A stretch of 64,000 bases of DNA from contig NZ_LMUO01000006.1 of assembly GCF_009765905.1 (NCBI RefSeq), positions 236,676-300,675 of the forward strand, in the 5' to 3' direction. The notes beneath the pieces are model-generated. The model did not search any database. It had not been told where the DNA came from and was given only the letters and a program-made list of their open reading frames with translations. A program made the position numbers and the translations under genes. Each line of letters begins with the position of its first letter. Within the stretch, counting starts at the first letter, position 1. This DNA comes from Mucilaginibacter sp. L196 (lineage in GTDB: Bacteria > Bacteroidota > Bacteroidia > Sphingobacteriales > Sphingobacteriaceae). Below are positions 55,503-64,000 of the stretch, piece after piece.

Positions 55503-55929
55503 CAACATACTCAGCAATATTACTGGAGAATAATCGGTCAAGCCCAGAACGGTTATGCGTTCCAATTACAATAATGTCAGCTTTAAACTCACGGCTACAA
55601 CTGAGGATGCCCTCGCCTGTAGAACCATACTCATTATAATGGCTTACCTGTAATTTGCCAGCATATTTTTGAGTTATATTTTCTATTATATTTTCCGACA
55701 CCTGGGTTTGTGCATTTATGATGTTGTTATCCTCCGCTCCGTTTAAACCATATAAGGGTGTTCCTAATATTTCATTCGCACCGTTGATAGGCATTGATAT
55801 AGCCACAGGTTCAATAATATTTACCAGGCCAACATGAGCATTAAGTGATTCGGCAAGATCAAATCCATATTTGGCGGCGGCTTCGGCATATTTGCTGTCA
55901 TCAACACCTATTAATATTTTCTTTATCAT
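55456..55929 (-). CDS. Universal stress protein (UspA family)
   Basis: I place the start at the ATG at 55929 (157 residues). The N-terminal strand is KKILIGVDDSKYAEAAAKYG. The C-terminal nucleotide-loop region is IIVIGTHNRSGLDRLFSSNI, followed by AEYVVKHSVIPVLVVP. The G-x2-G-x9-G-S/T ATP motif is only partly kept: an Asn takes the place of the second Gly. ATP binding is therefore uncertain. It is a single-domain cytoplasmic protein, overlapping the convergent small gene by 47 nt. Confidence 0.88.
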   Translation of the reverse strand: MIKKILIGVDDSKYAEAAAKYGFDLAESLNAHVGLVNIIEPVAISMPINGANEILGTPLYGLNGAEDNNIINAQTQVSENIIENITQKYAGKLQVSHYNEYGSTGEGILSCSREFKADIIVIGTHNRSGLDRLFSSNIAEYVVKHSVIPVLVVPTRE

Positions 55930-56045
55930 GGCTGTGCTCTTTATACAATATGTCAACACACCAAACCCTGTTTTGTTGTAGTCACTTTACTTAATCATCA
56001 TTTATAATTGAAGTTTTACCATCTCCATAAACAAACAAAACTTCC

Positions 56046-56053
56046 TACATTTG
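56046..56053 (+). promoter_or_regulatory. TAnnTTTG box 3 nt before the dioxygenase start
   Basis: TACATTTG-ACT-ATG. A TTG that opens the frame at 56051 overlaps the box, so the ATG at 56057 is preferred. Confidence 0.5.
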
Positions 56054-56056
56054 ACT

Positions 56057-57019
56057 ATGAATTTCTCTCCCGAAATTGAAGAGCGCCTGACCCGCCTACA
56101 AGAAAAATATGAAGCCATGGGGCAGGATATGCCTTCCTATTTAGACGGCCTGCTTTATGCTGATTTTTTAACCTATTGGGATTATATCCATCTGGATACC
56201 TTACTCAGCCTGCAAAGCCCTAAAACATCTTTCCCTGATGAGGAGATATTCATCATCTATCACCAGATAACCGAGCTTTATTTTAAGCTTGCATTGCACG
56301 AGTGTAAGCAAATTGTAACTGCGCAACCCTTAACCATCGACTTTTTCACGGCACGTTTGAAACGTATCAACCGTTATTTTGAGGCGTTGACCCACTCCTT
56401 CGAGATTATGGTTGACGGGATGGAAAAAGAGCAATTCCTAAAGTTCCGGATGTCGTTATTACCGGCAAGCGGATTCCAATCGGGCCAATACCGGATGATT
56501 GAGATATATGCTTCGGATTTCATCAACCTGGTAGCCAAAGATAAGCGCGAGGAATTGCGCAATGCCACCATTGAGGACCAGTTTGAGCATTTATACTGGA
56601 AATCAGGCGCTACGGAACTCGCCACCGGCAAAAAAACACTTACGTTAAAGCAGTTTGAACAGAAATACGCCAAAACCTTTATTGAGTTAGGCAGAGCAAC
56701 AGTTGGCACTAATTTTAATGCTTTATTACAGCAGTTTAAACAAAGCGGGCAAACTACAACTCAACTGGAAGATGAGCTACGCCAATTGGATATTAATGTA
56801 AATGTTAACTGGCCGCTATCGCACTATAAATCTGCCGTGCGTTACCTTAACCGCGAGCCTGAAGAGATTAAGGCAACCGGTGGCACCAACTGGCAGAAGT
56901 ACTTGCCTCCGCGTTTTCAGAAACGCATTTTTTATCCAAGTTTATGGAATGAGGAACAGGTAGAAAATTGGGGAAAGCATTGGGTTGATAAAGTACTGAA
57001 AGAGGTTAGTGGTTCATAG
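56057..57019 (+). CDS. Tryptophan 2,3-dioxygenase
   Basis: This haem enzyme opens the indole ring of tryptophan to N-formylkynurenine. The start at 56057 gives 320 residues, within the usual range. Conserved pieces are YLDGLLYADFLTYWDYIHLD, IIYHQITELYFKLALHECKQ (the His fitting the distal region) and RMSLLPASGFQSGQYRMIEI, which binds substrate and haem. The C-terminal region ATGGTNWQKYLPPRFQKRIF is also typical. No other kynurenine-pathway gene is in the window. Its promoter box lies only 3 nt upstream. Confidence 0.9.
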   Translation: MNFSPEIEERLTRLQEKYEAMGQDMPSYLDGLLYADFLTYWDYIHLDTLLSLQSPKTSFPDEEIFIIYHQITELYFKLALHECKQIVTAQPLTIDFFTARLKRINRYFEALTHSFEIMVDGMEKEQFLKFRMSLLPASGFQSGQYRMIEIYASDFINLVAKDKREELRNATIEDQFEHLYWKSGATELATGKKTLTLKQFEQKYAKTFIELGRATVGTNFNALLQQFKQSGQTTTQLEDELRQLDINVNVNWPLSHYKSAVRYLNREPEEIKATGGTNWQKYLPPRFQKRIFYPSLWNEEQVENWGKHWVDKVLKEVSGS

Positions 57020-57409
57020 ATTTTAGGCTATCTTTTGTAAGTGTACCACAATTTACGATTGACACACCTGGTACATTTGGCACACTTTTGACCCTAAAAA
57101 CACCTTAAAAAGCACTAAAAATGCGGTTTTTACATTGCTTTTGAGGCCATTTTTTGAGTAAAAACGACCTTTTTTGCTTCAAAATCAACTAAAAAAACGC
57201 ATTTTTTACCTATTTTTAACTCATTTTTGCATGAAAATTAAAGGTTCTTGCACTCATTTTTCACTCGTTTGAAACAGTTGCGTAACTATTCTACTGGTGA
57301 TAATTGCTTTAATGTTTCAATCGCGGTACATGTTTAATAACTATTTTAACCACGCATTTTCAAACAAAAATTCCTACCTTGCCATTTTCGAAATTAATAT
57401 CATAAGGCC
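57020..57409. other. Intergenic region with repeat copy B and the ilvE leader
   Basis: No coding sequence is seen. It carries A/T-rich repeat copy B (57041-57283), a TTGAAACA/TGTTTCAA inverted pair (about 57270-57321) and a near-consensus TACCTTGC box at about 57375 upstream of ilvE. Confidence 0.55.
57041..57283. repeat. A/T-rich dispersed intergenic repeat, copy B
   Basis: It begins with GTGTACCAC (57041), followed 27 nt later by CTGGTACATTTGGCACACTT (from 57068). A-tracts and T-tracts follow with the same words as copy A (AAAAAGCACTAAAAA, TTTGAGGCC, TTTTTTACC), and it ends in CTTGCACTC and TTTGAAACAG in swapped order. Similarity to copy A is clear in the first 22 nt (one mismatch) and patchy after that. 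Confidence 0.65.
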
Positions 57410-58474
57410 ATGACTGAGACACTGGACATCAAGATCACCAAGACACCGCATTCTCGCTTAGCAGAAACGGATTTTAACAACCTGCCATTTGGAAAAACAT
57501 TTTCCGACCACATGTTTGTGGCTGATTATGCCGATGGCGAATGGAAGAATTTTCAAATAGTCCCTTACGGCGATGTCAGTTTAAGCCCCGCGATTTCATC
57601 ATTACATTACGGACAATCATTTTTTGAAGGCATAAAGGCTTACAAACATGCTGATGGAACAGTATCTATCTTCCGTCCGGATAAAAACGCGCAACGTTTT
57701 AACAAGTCGGCAGAAAGGCTTTGTATGCCTACCCTGCCCGAAGATATATTTTTACAAAGTTTAGCCGCTGTTGTTGATATTGACCGCGACTGGATCCCTA
57801 CACAACCTGATCACGCTTTGTACATCAGGCCGTTTATGTTCGCTACTGATCCGTTTTTGGGCGTAGCGCCATCAACCACCTATAAATACATGGTGTTACT
57901 TTGCCCGGTTGGACCATATTTTTCAAAAACCTTAAGGGTGAAGATTGAAAATCATTACACCCGCTCGGCCGAAGGTGGCATGGGTTATGCTAAATCATCA
58001 GGCAACTATGGTGGTAGCATGTTACCGGCTAAAAAAGCAACTGAAGAAGGTTTTGACCAATTAATTTGGACCGATGCCAAGAACCACGAGTTTGTGGAAG
58101 AAATGGGCGCGGCCAACGTAATATTTGTATTAGATGGCAAGGTGGTAACCCCATCAACCCGTGATACTATTTTGGATGGTGTAACCCGCGATACCGTTTT
58201 AACCCTTGCACGTGAGTGGGGTTACCCGGTAGAAGAACGCCGTGTATCGGTAGCTGAAGTTATTGAAGCAGCCAAAAATGGCAAGCTTGATGATGCTTTT
58301 GGCGCGGGCACTGCCGCAACCATCGCACCGGTTGGTTCTATCAGCCTTAATGGTGAGGAATACTTTTTAAATGATCCGAAAACACGTGAGTTTTCACAAA
58401 GGATACTAAAAGAAATGAATGCTATTAAATACGGAGATACAGCTGATACGCATGGCTGGAATTTTAATGTTTAA
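57410..58474 (+). CDS. ilvE: Branched-chain amino acid aminotransferase
   Basis: IlvE exchanges amino groups between glutamate and the 2-oxo acids of Leu, Ile and Val, using PLP. The 354-residue class IV aminotransferase is of the longer, eukaryote-like BCAT type. SSLHYGQSFFEGIKAYKHAD and FRPDKNAQRFNKSAERLCMP form the substrate side. KSSGNYGGSMLPAKKATEEG holds the region of the PLP Lys, followed by EFVEEMGAANVIFV and GTAATIAPVGSI. No other ilv gene is adjacent. A strong terminator follows. Confidence 0.96.
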   Translation: MTETLDIKITKTPHSRLAETDFNNLPFGKTFSDHMFVADYADGEWKNFQIVPYGDVSLSPAISSLHYGQSFFEGIKAYKHADGTVSIFRPDKNAQRFNKSAERLCMPTLPEDIFLQSLAAVVDIDRDWIPTQPDHALYIRPFMFATDPFLGVAPSTTYKYMVLLCPVGPYFSKTLRVKIENHYTRSAEGGMGYAKSSGNYGGSMLPAKKATEEGFDQLIWTDAKNHEFVEEMGAANVIFVLDGKVVTPSTRDTILDGVTRDTVLTLAREWGYPVEERRVSVAEVIEAAKNGKLDDAFGAGTAATIAPVGSISLNGEEYFLNDPKTREFSQRILKEMNAIKYGDTADTHGWNFNV

Positions 58475-58490
58475 TTACAATAACTCTGTA

Positions 58491-58533
58491 AGCAAAAAGC
58501 CATCCGTTATTAGCTAACGGATGGCTTTTTGCT
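58491..58533 (+). terminator. Terminator after ilvE
   Basis: AGCAAAAAGCCATCCGTTA and TAACGGATGGCTTTTTGCT pair over 19 bases around TTAGC, with T-tracts in the stem on both strands. Confidence 0.92.
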
Positions 58534-58643
58534 TTAGATAGTTTTTACGTTATTATAAAATCAGGTATTTATACGTGTAGTTTAAGATGCGTTTTTGTGA
58601 TAATTTAGCAGTGCCTAAACCTTATTAAATTAAAATTTGGCAT

Positions 58644-58686
58644 AAAGAAAATGCCCCTTATTAATTTAATAAGGGGCATTTTCTTT
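58644..58686. terminator. Second hairpin terminator between convergent genes
   Basis: AAAGAAAATGCCCCTTATT and AATAAGGGGCATTTTCTTT are exactly complementary around AATTT. The symmetry allows termination on either strand. Confidence 0.8.
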
Positions 58687-58707
58687 AAACGCTGTTTTTA
58701 AACTTTT

Positions 58708-58776
58708 GTCATTCTGAGGAACGAAGAATCTTTAAAGGAGTTTAAACTATACAGATTCTTCGTTCCTCAGAATGAC
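58708..58776. repeat. REP-like hairpin, TTCTGAGGAACGAAGAATC family
   Basis: The arms GTCATTCTGAGGAACGAAGA+ATCT and AGATTCTTCGTTCCTCAGAA+TGAC are perfectly complementary. It combines the TTCTGAG ends of the family at 29506-29578 with the GGAACGAAG core of the GCGAGG family. Confidence 0.85.
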
Positions 58777-58872
58777 AATTTTAATTGCAGATAATCCAGG
58801 CACTCTTTAACTAGGAGATTGCGACTCTTCGCAGCAATAACGCTTTGTTTTTGTGTTTATATAAAATCTGTT

Positions 58873-60030
58873 TTAATTAACCTTTAATGATACGGTAGCA
58901 CTTTTGCCAAAAACAATATTATTATCGGCACTTAAAGGCTTAGTATTCCACAAACATTCACGAACTGTAAGTTGCAGGGTTTGGGGATCGAGCGAAATCA
59001 ATTGAAAAGAAACCTTGGTTTCATCTTTCGATGAATATTTGCCTTTCATAGGCGAATCAACCCTGAAAACATTTAGCGATACATCATTATCAGGGCCGTG
59101 ATAGGTATAAAACTCATTCCAGTTGCTGTTGCCGTGGAAATAGGCTACAATATTACGATGCGCTTTTAAAAATTTCACAAAACCACGCTGTTCAATATCT
59201 GTAGCGCCATCATCCTTCTGTGCTTTATCCCCCTCTTTATAGTGCTCCGAAACTAAATTCTGAAACTTGTTTTTCTCCGTCATATTGTAGGGTGGAAGCG
59301 GGTTGGTAAAATGCTTCGCCTCGCACTCCGGCTGGTCATGCGTGAAAATAATTACCGGTGTGGTTGCAGCCACTGTATCCAGATCATGTTGCATCCATAT
59401 ACGTTCGGCAGAATCGGGCCAAAGGGTAATAAATTCAAAATGGATGCCTTTAATGTTGCGGGAATAATTGATCTTATCTACCGCATAATCATAATTATCG
59501 TTCGTTAATGGCTGGGCAGGTTTCAGCATCAGATTATATATGCCAACCATCGAGCTTGGATCGGTTACCGGGGACATAGGTTTTGGAAAACCGATTGCAT
59601 TGCTAATATCATGATTACCCGGCACCATTAGTAAAGTAGCCGGATTTCCTTCAGCATCTTTAATAGTTAGGTGATGCATATAATCCGATTCAAATTGCGA
59701 CCATGATACAGCGGCTGTTTGTACAGGTATATCCATACGATTAGCAATGTCGCCGCCTTCAATTACATAATTTATCCCACCAACTTTGTTCCCCGCGTTA
59801 ATACCGCCATCGTTAGGTAATGTAAGATAAGGCAGCGTGCTTATTTGCTTTACCAGGGCAGCATTAACTACATGGCCTGTAACACCGGTATCACCCCTGA
59901 ATTTATCGCGTGTTATGCCATAATGCGCATCCGAAGTAAAAACCATTTGGATAGTTTGGCTTAAAACTACTTTAGGGCATATCGCTATAAAAAGAAAGGC
60001 TATGATTATGCTTTTAAATTTATTTTTCAT
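58873..60030 (-). CDS. Secreted metallophosphoesterase
   Basis: I place the start at the ATG at 60030, where a signal peptide begins (MKNKFKSIIIAFLFIAICPK), giving 385 residues. The calcineurin-like metal motifs are MVFTSDAHYGITRDKFRGD, YVIEGGDIANR, LMVPGNHDISNAIGFPK and VIIFTHDQPE. The last motif, usually GHxH, reads YFHGNSNW. It should hydrolyse phosphomonoesters or diesters in the periplasm. The gene is 13 nt downstream of the exo/endonuclease-family lipoprotein and is probably cotranscribed. Confidence 0.88.
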   Translation of the reverse strand: MKNKFKSIIIAFLFIAICPKVVLSQTIQMVFTSDAHYGITRDKFRGDTGVTGHVVNAALVKQISTLPYLTLPNDGGINAGNKVGGINYVIEGGDIANRMDIPVQTAAVSWSQFESDYMHHLTIKDAEGNPATLLMVPGNHDISNAIGFPKPMSPVTDPSSMVGIYNLMLKPAQPLTNDNYDYAVDKINYSRNIKGIHFEFITLWPDSAERIWMQHDLDTVAATTPVIIFTHDQPECEAKHFTNPLPPYNMTEKNKFQNLVSEHYKEGDKAQKDDGATDIEQRGFVKFLKAHRNIVAYFHGNSNWNEFYTYHGPDNDVSLNVFRVDSPMKGKYSSKDETKVSFQLISLDPQTLQLTVRECLWNTKPLSADNNIVFGKSATVSLKVN

Positions 60031-60043
60031 GGTTTGAATTTGA

Positions 60044-61228
60044 TTAATTTTTTTCGGTTGGATCAGCAATACTATAAGCGTTCCGGTTTGCTTTGATCAG
60101 CAATTTAATAGATACCGGATATTTATTAGAAAATTGCCACAATGCATTAATAACAGCAGCCGGAGCTGAAGTATTTACTTGCGGGGTAGTGCTGTTTATA
60201 TCCACTCCTATTCGCTTTCCATCGTTACCAATAGTAGTGTATGAATTTGGGATATATGACATATAATTTGAGCCTTTTACTAACCACGGCGATATAAAAA
60301 TATGATCGTACCATGATTTCGCGCCACCACTTGTACCACACGAATTTGGCACGGTTGCTAAAGCCCTTGTTGTTGTTGTTAACTCTGCGGCGTAGGCGCT
60401 TGAATTATCTTCCCACTCGGCAGGGTATTTTACCGTTTTATCAGGATAAAATGGAGGGTCGCTCATCTGTTTGGTTGTGTCGGTTGATGTGATCACACTT
60501 TGATAACCGGCCTCATAACTATTGGCGGTATTAAAATCGCCCATGTTAATCAGGTTGGGGAAGTAAGCAAATTTGGCCCTAAGCGTTGCCATATAGGTTG
60601 ATACCTGCATATCGCGTGTTGTACTTGGCGTGCCTGATTGTGTATGATTTACCACCACGTATAAGTAAGTAGTATCATGCGTGATAGCCAAATTAGGATC
60701 GTTATAATAGAGTTTGTAGAGGTCGAAATCAGTGATGTAAGGGTACAGTACTTCTGTTTTTACATAGGTTAACTTCTGCTTGTTATAAAACAATACAGAC
60801 ATGTTACTACCATCGGCAGTATTAGTGGGTGTTGCAATTGCAAATCGCCCCGGAAAATCGGCATTAAGTACGCTATCTCTTATATTATCGGCCAAATTAT
60901 CCGGCAGGGTTGATGATAAAGGGAAGGCATTCATTTTTTCACAGCTTAATAAATCCGGCTGCGCATATTGAATAATTATTTTAAAATAACCGTTCAGCGT
61001 AGTGGTGCTTCCCTGGCAAAGGTCGCCGTAACTTAATACGTTGTAAGCCATAACTTTCAATGTATCGGTTTTATCAACCGTATTTGGAAGTGGTGGCCCG
61101 GGTGTAACTACTACAGGAGTAGTTGGTGTTGTAGTAATTGTTTTAGGGGAAGTTTTAGGAGATTTTGAGCAAGCTGCCCAAAAAAATATTGTTGAAATTA
61201 AAAAAACTACTGTTGCTTTTGCTTTCAT
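60044..61228 (-). CDS. Endonuclease/exonuclease/phosphatase-family lipoprotein
   Basis: The 394-residue product has a lipobox (FLISTIFFWAAC, Cys20) followed by a Thr/Pro-rich spacer, so it is surface-anchored. The EEP core is recognisable: LKVMAYNVLSYGD, DLLSCEKMN (metal-binding Glu), VVNHTQSGT, LINMGDFNTAN (Asp and Asn) and KSWYDHIFISP (Asp-His pair). The family cleaves phosphodiester or phosphomonoester bonds in nucleic acids or lipids. It lies between a beta-helix lipoprotein and the metallophosphoesterase, with a hairpin upstream. Confidence 0.87.
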   Translation of the reverse strand: MKAKATVVFLISTIFFWAACSKSPKTSPKTITTTPTTPVVVTPGPPLPNTVDKTDTLKVMAYNVLSYGDLCQGSTTTLNGYFKIIIQYAQPDLLSCEKMNAFPLSSTLPDNLADNIRDSVLNADFPGRFAIATPTNTADGSNMSVLFYNKQKLTYVKTEVLYPYITDFDLYKLYYNDPNLAITHDTTYLYVVVNHTQSGTPSTTRDMQVSTYMATLRAKFAYFPNLINMGDFNTANSYEAGYQSVITSTDTTKQMSDPPFYPDKTVKYPAEWEDNSSAYAAELTTTTRALATVPNSCGTSGGAKSWYDHIFISPWLVKGSNYMSYIPNSYTTIGNDGKRIGVDINSTTPQVNTSAPAAVINALWQFSNKYPVSIKLLIKANRNAYSIADPTEKN

Positions 61229-61266
61229 CCTGTTGTTTAATATGGGGTATTATACGCTTAAATAAA

Positions 61267-61297
61267 CAAAGGCAGCTACGGTATGTAGCTGCCTTTG
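61267..61297 (-). terminator. Hairpin between the beta-helix and EEP lipoprotein genes
   Basis: CAAAGGCAGCTAC and GTAGCTGCCTTTG pair over 13 bases around GGTAT. On the minus strand it lies 16 nt past the stop of the beta-helix gene and is followed by TTTATT, so it may stop or attenuate transcription within the cluster. Confidence 0.75.
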
Positions 61298-61313
61298 TTA
61301 TAAAAATTACTGA

Positions 61314-62765
61314 TTAGTGTTGGTTACCTGAACCATTTGACTGGTAGCAACCCATATCTTTACCCGGAGCAGTAATACCGCTTGAACCAAAAGTTGGATC
61401 AATTATAATACCTGCTGTAATAGGGTTAAATGATGTTGTTCCTTTTCCGATAGCCGGTGAACTTGATTGAAGGCGGAAGTTATAGCTATCAACTGATGCC
61501 TGAGTAACCCAGAAGTTAGCAGGAGCCGGAAGTGGATAATCAACAAACATTGGGTTGTTTTCACCTACTAATGAAGCACCGTTATAAACTTCGCCAAATG
61601 TATATGCACCGGGTAAAACAGTTTGAAGGAAAGCAACCATGTTTGGAATATCAGTAGCTTCAGGATGTGTAACTACCGGCTGAGCAACGCTTGTAGGCAC
61701 AAACTGACCAGCCATAGCAGCGTTATCAGCATAATTGAAATTATAGCCATAAGCTGTTTTAGGGAATAATAATGAAGTACTGGTAGTAGTATCGGCTAAA
61801 TAAACTTTAGCACCACCCGGGCCACCTGCAATACGTACACCAAAGTTACAATCAACAATAAGATTATTGTAAACTAATGCTCTTGAGTTGTTTTCTATCT
61901 CAACAGAACCACTTCTTGCACCGTAAACACCTGTGTTTCTGAAACCATCGTTCACATAGGTATTGTTGTACATAGTAAACTGGCATGGGCCTGCAGTTGT
62001 ACCATCACTAGCGGTTTTTGTACCGTTGGTTGCACCACCGATAATAAGGTTATAAGCCATGTTACCAACTGAGCTACCTTTAGCGTTGAAACCATCGCCA
62101 CCAGTGTTACCAGATTTCTCAACTGTGTTTCTCATGATGTTATATGTACCACCGTAAAAACGGGTAATATCATCAGGAGTACCATAAATCCATGAATCTT
62201 CCAAAATGAATAATCCATTTGGATTTTCAAAATACAGGATGAATTGCGAACCGGCTTTTAAGCCCGAAGTAGTTAGGAAAGGAAGTGTTTTTAAAGCCGC
62301 GCCGCCAAAATCAAGGTGGGTGTATTTAACAACAACCAACTTAGCTGATGCACTGCTGTATATACCACCCCAGCCACCATTGTAAGCTGAATCGGTACCT
62401 ACACTGGATGGACCTGTAGTTTTAACCCTGCGTGGGTCTGTTATAGTTATAGGATCGGATTTAGAGCCTAAACTGATAAATATACCATTGTTGATGATAT
62501 TAGCACCATTTGTCATGTTAAGCTTTACACCTTGTTGTATCAAAAGGGTATCACCTGCATTTATGGTAATATCGCCGGTAACAGTGTAGGTTTGGTTAGC
62601 AAGCATAGTACCTTTATAATTACCTGCAGGCAAACTACCTGTGTTGCTAATTGGTTTACCGATTTGCACCAATGGTGCAGATACGACAGCTTTATCTGAG
62701 CCTTTACCGCAAGAGGCTAGTGCGAAAAGCGCCACACATAAAGAAAGAATTTGTAAATTTTTCAT
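61314..62765 (-). CDS. Lipoprotein with right-handed parallel beta-helix character
   Basis: The 483-residue product has a lipobox (LCVALFALASC, Cys19). The body carries short repeated beta strands with Asn and Gly turns: NYKGTMLANQTYTVTGDITI, NGANIINNGIFISLGSKSDP, YNIMRNTVEKSGNTGGDGFN, IENNSRALVYNNLIVDCNFG. This pattern is typical of beta-helix surface proteins that bind or cut polymers. I see no catalytic motif. It lies 51 nt after the TonB-dependent receptor gene, as SusD-like or accessory lipoproteins often do, though it is not SusD-like itself. Confidence 0.82.
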   Translation of the reverse strand: MKNLQILSLCVALFALASCGKGSDKAVVSAPLVQIGKPISNTGSLPAGNYKGTMLANQTYTVTGDITINAGDTLLIQQGVKLNMTNGANIINNGIFISLGSKSDPITITDPRRVKTTGPSSVGTDSAYNGGWGGIYSSASAKLVVVKYTHLDFGGAALKTLPFLTTSGLKAGSQFILYFENPNGLFILEDSWIYGTPDDITRFYGGTYNIMRNTVEKSGNTGGDGFNAKGSSVGNMAYNLIIGGATNGTKTASDGTTAGPCQFTMYNNTYVNDGFRNTGVYGARSGSVEIENNSRALVYNNLIVDCNFGVRIAGGPGGAKVYLADTTTSTSLLFPKTAYGYNFNYADNAAMAGQFVPTSVAQPVVTHPEATDIPNMVAFLQTVLPGAYTFGEVYNGASLVGENNPMFVDYPLPAPANFWVTQASVDSYNFRLQSSSPAIGKGTTSFNPITAGIIIDPTFGSSGITAPGKDMGCYQSNGSGNQH

Positions 62766-62816
62766 AATGATGATTGAATTTTTGTTTTATTATTTTGGGG
62801 TTTATGGACTTGAGAA

Positions 62817-64000
62817 TTAAAATTTATACTTGGCACCTAAGCTATATCTCGCGTAAAACTGGTCATATTCAACAGTGGTATAATTAGGGCTTTCCTGATG
62901 TGCATATTTTAACAATCCGCTGTAATCAGTCGCGTTGTTCTGCTTTAAAAACAGCTCGTAAGGAGTGTTTAAAAGGTTATTAGCTTTTACATATAGTATA
63001 AAGTGTTTGCCGATCTTCTTCTGGGCCGAAAGATCAAGATAGGTGGATGCCTTTTCCCAGGTATCAAGGTCATAGTATTCTGATACTGAAGAAATTCTTT
63101 CACCGGTATAGGCTAATGATACCTGGGCATCTATACCATTTTTTTGATCTTTATATAATAACGAGAAGTTACCAATGTTGGCGGCCTGGCCTTGAAGTGG
63201 CCTGGTTTGATTAATACTGGCAAGGTCCTGGTCTCCTATCTGTATTTTCTTTAAAGTAGTAATCTCCGAGTTGGTGTAGGTATAATTAACAGACACACCA
63301 ACGTTTCCAAAAAACTTTTTGGCCACAAATTCTGCACCGTAATTATGCGCGTTACCCAAATTCTCAGGTGTGTACCCAAAGCCATAAGGTGTCTCTCCAA
63401 GCACTCTTTCTATCGGATCTATCAGATATTTATAATAACTGCCTACCATAAATTCATCAAATACACCGGGAAAAAACTCATACCTTAAGTCATAATTATC
63501 TATTTTGGTATGTTGTAAATAAGGGTTACCTAACGACAAATAATTTTCGTCAATTGTGCCATCGGGGTAAGGCACGAAATCATTAAAGGCGGGCCTTAAT
63601 ATTGATTTAAAATAGGAAGCCCTTAATGCCTGATTATCGGTTATTGTATACTTAGCATTTATGCTGGGCAAATAATCTACATAAGTAATGGTTGCTGTTT
63701 TACCAGCGAATGTTGCAGGTAGATCTGAGAAGTAGTATTCATAGGTATGTTCTGCTCTTAAACCAAATATAACGTTCAATTTATCGCTTGCGGAATAATC
63801 AAGCATGCCATACCCGGCATATATATTTTCGGTAAAGTTGTATACGCCCGCGTCAGCTTGTGCCGAACCCTCAGCATTTCCCGGATTATTTGCGAAAGTG
63901 AAGACAGCGGCAGGAATTGTTGTATACAGTTCCGCATTGTCAGTACCAGGGATATAGGTATTGGGCAAACTATAAGTATCATTAAAGTTAGTTCTTGTTT
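62817..64000 (-). CDS. TonB-dependent receptor, C-terminal part only
   Basis: The frame is open to the right edge, so the start lies beyond the window; 394 codons including the stop are visible. The sequence is an outer-membrane barrel: LDYSASDKLNVIFGLRAEHT, NAKYTITDNQALRASYFKSI and LRPAFNDFVPYPDGTIDENY, LGNPYLQHTKIDNYDLRYEF, and the final strand SLGAKYKF with terminal Phe. This is the C-terminal barrel of the TonB-receptor/Outer_membrane_beta-barrel type. The plug domain, TonB box and any N-terminal regulatory domain cannot be seen. It heads the cluster of surface lipoproteins and phosphoesterases. Confidence 0.9.
   Translation of the reverse strand, partial: TRTNFNDTYSLPNTYIPGTDNAELYTTIPAAVFTFANNPGNAEGSAQADAGVYNFTENIYAGYGMLDYSASDKLNVIFGLRAEHTYEYYFSDLPATFAGKTATITYVDYLPSINAKYTITDNQALRASYFKSILRPAFNDFVPYPDGTIDENYLSLGNPYLQHTKIDNYDLRYEFFPGVFDEFMVGSYYKYLIDPIERVLGETPYGFGYTPENLGNAHNYGAEFVAKKFFGNVGVSVNYTYTNSEITTLKKIQIGDQDLASINQTRPLQGQAANIGNFSLLYKDQKNGIDAQVSLAYTGERISSVSEYYDLDTWEKASTYLDLSAQKKIGKHFILYVKANNLLNTPYELFLKQNNATDYSGLLKYAHQESPNYTTVEYDQFYARYSLGAKYKF

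Larger units (their letters stand above)
58475..58872. other. Intergenic region with two hairpins and a REP element
   Basis: No gene is seen between the convergent ilvE and phosphoesterase genes. It holds the ilvE terminator (58491-58533), a second strong hairpin (58644-58686), a REP-like hairpin (58708-58776) and a degenerate half element at about 58817-58850. Confidence 0.6.

Noticed and set aside
57284..57409. A peptide-coding attenuator upstream of ilvE
   Set aside because: I see a TTGAAACA/TGTTTCAA pair but no short frame rich in branched-chain codons and no terminator before the start.

Overview
The window looks like a chromosomal segment of a Bacteroidetes bacterium of the family Sphingobacteriaceae, most like Mucilaginibacter or Pedobacter. 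The signs are: TAnnTTTG promoter boxes with little sign of Shine-Dalgarno sites; a three-gene B-type succinate dehydrogenase (sdhC-sdhA-sdhB); a SecA of about 1100 residues; several TlpA-like proteins with a long N-terminal region; TonB-linked outer-membrane genes; and many intergenic hairpin repeats. The genus is an inference from style, not from an alignment.

Layout. 1-3.3 kb: the N-terminal part of an S9 peptidase, then an ankyrin-repeat gene bracketed by short direct repeats. 3.3-7 kb: sdhC-sdhA-sdhB. 7-13.4 kb: a TlpA-like lipoprotein without CxxC, the phosphoesterase PdeM, an operon of small secreted protein, outer-membrane barrel, response regulator and histidine kinase, and an ApbE-like protein lacking key residues. 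13.7-22.4 kb: prfA, lpxH, small membrane and secreted proteins, prolyl oligopeptidase, a methyltransferase and a CtpA-type protease. 22.4-27 kb: an outer-membrane barrel, a tandem pair of unusual class II tRNA-like genes, an Lrp/AsnC regulator, and a pair encoding a protein with four glycogen-binding-like domains and an aspartyl protease. 27-38.5 kb: tex, an esterase-like hydrolase, prfB with its programmed +1 frameshift, pgi, a glutaminyl cyclase, a YraN-family protein, dnaG and an EamA transporter. 38.6-47.7 kb: asnS, a conserved secreted protein, an M20 amidohydrolase, a SPOR protein, secA and purD. 47.7-57 kb: three tandem TlpA-like proteins, an arginase-fold protein with altered metal ligands, an epimerase, a phosphoserine phosphatase fused to a remnant of SerA with its ACT domain, a universal stress protein and tryptophan 2,3-dioxygenase. 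57-64 kb: ilvE, then a metallophosphoesterase, an exo/endonuclease-family lipoprotein, a beta-helix lipoprotein and a TonB-dependent receptor that runs off the end.

Most protein genes are conserved housekeeping or familiar Bacteroidetes genes. The least ordinary content is intergenic. First, two adjacent tRNA-like genes (23331-23583, minus strand) have perfect acceptor stems, a 40-44 nt variable arm, G at position 73 and a GTC anticodon loop; the two copies differ mostly by compensating base changes. Second, at least nine families of palindromic or dispersed repeats fill the gaps, including a pair of A/T-rich repeats about 56 kb apart that share a GGTACATTTGG core. Third, several genes have their TAnnTTTG box only 3-5 nt before the start codon, which suggests leaderless transcripts.

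Alternative start codons were chosen from signal peptides, promoter boxes and family length. Where the longest open frame begins inside a repeat or at a TTG, the entry says so.
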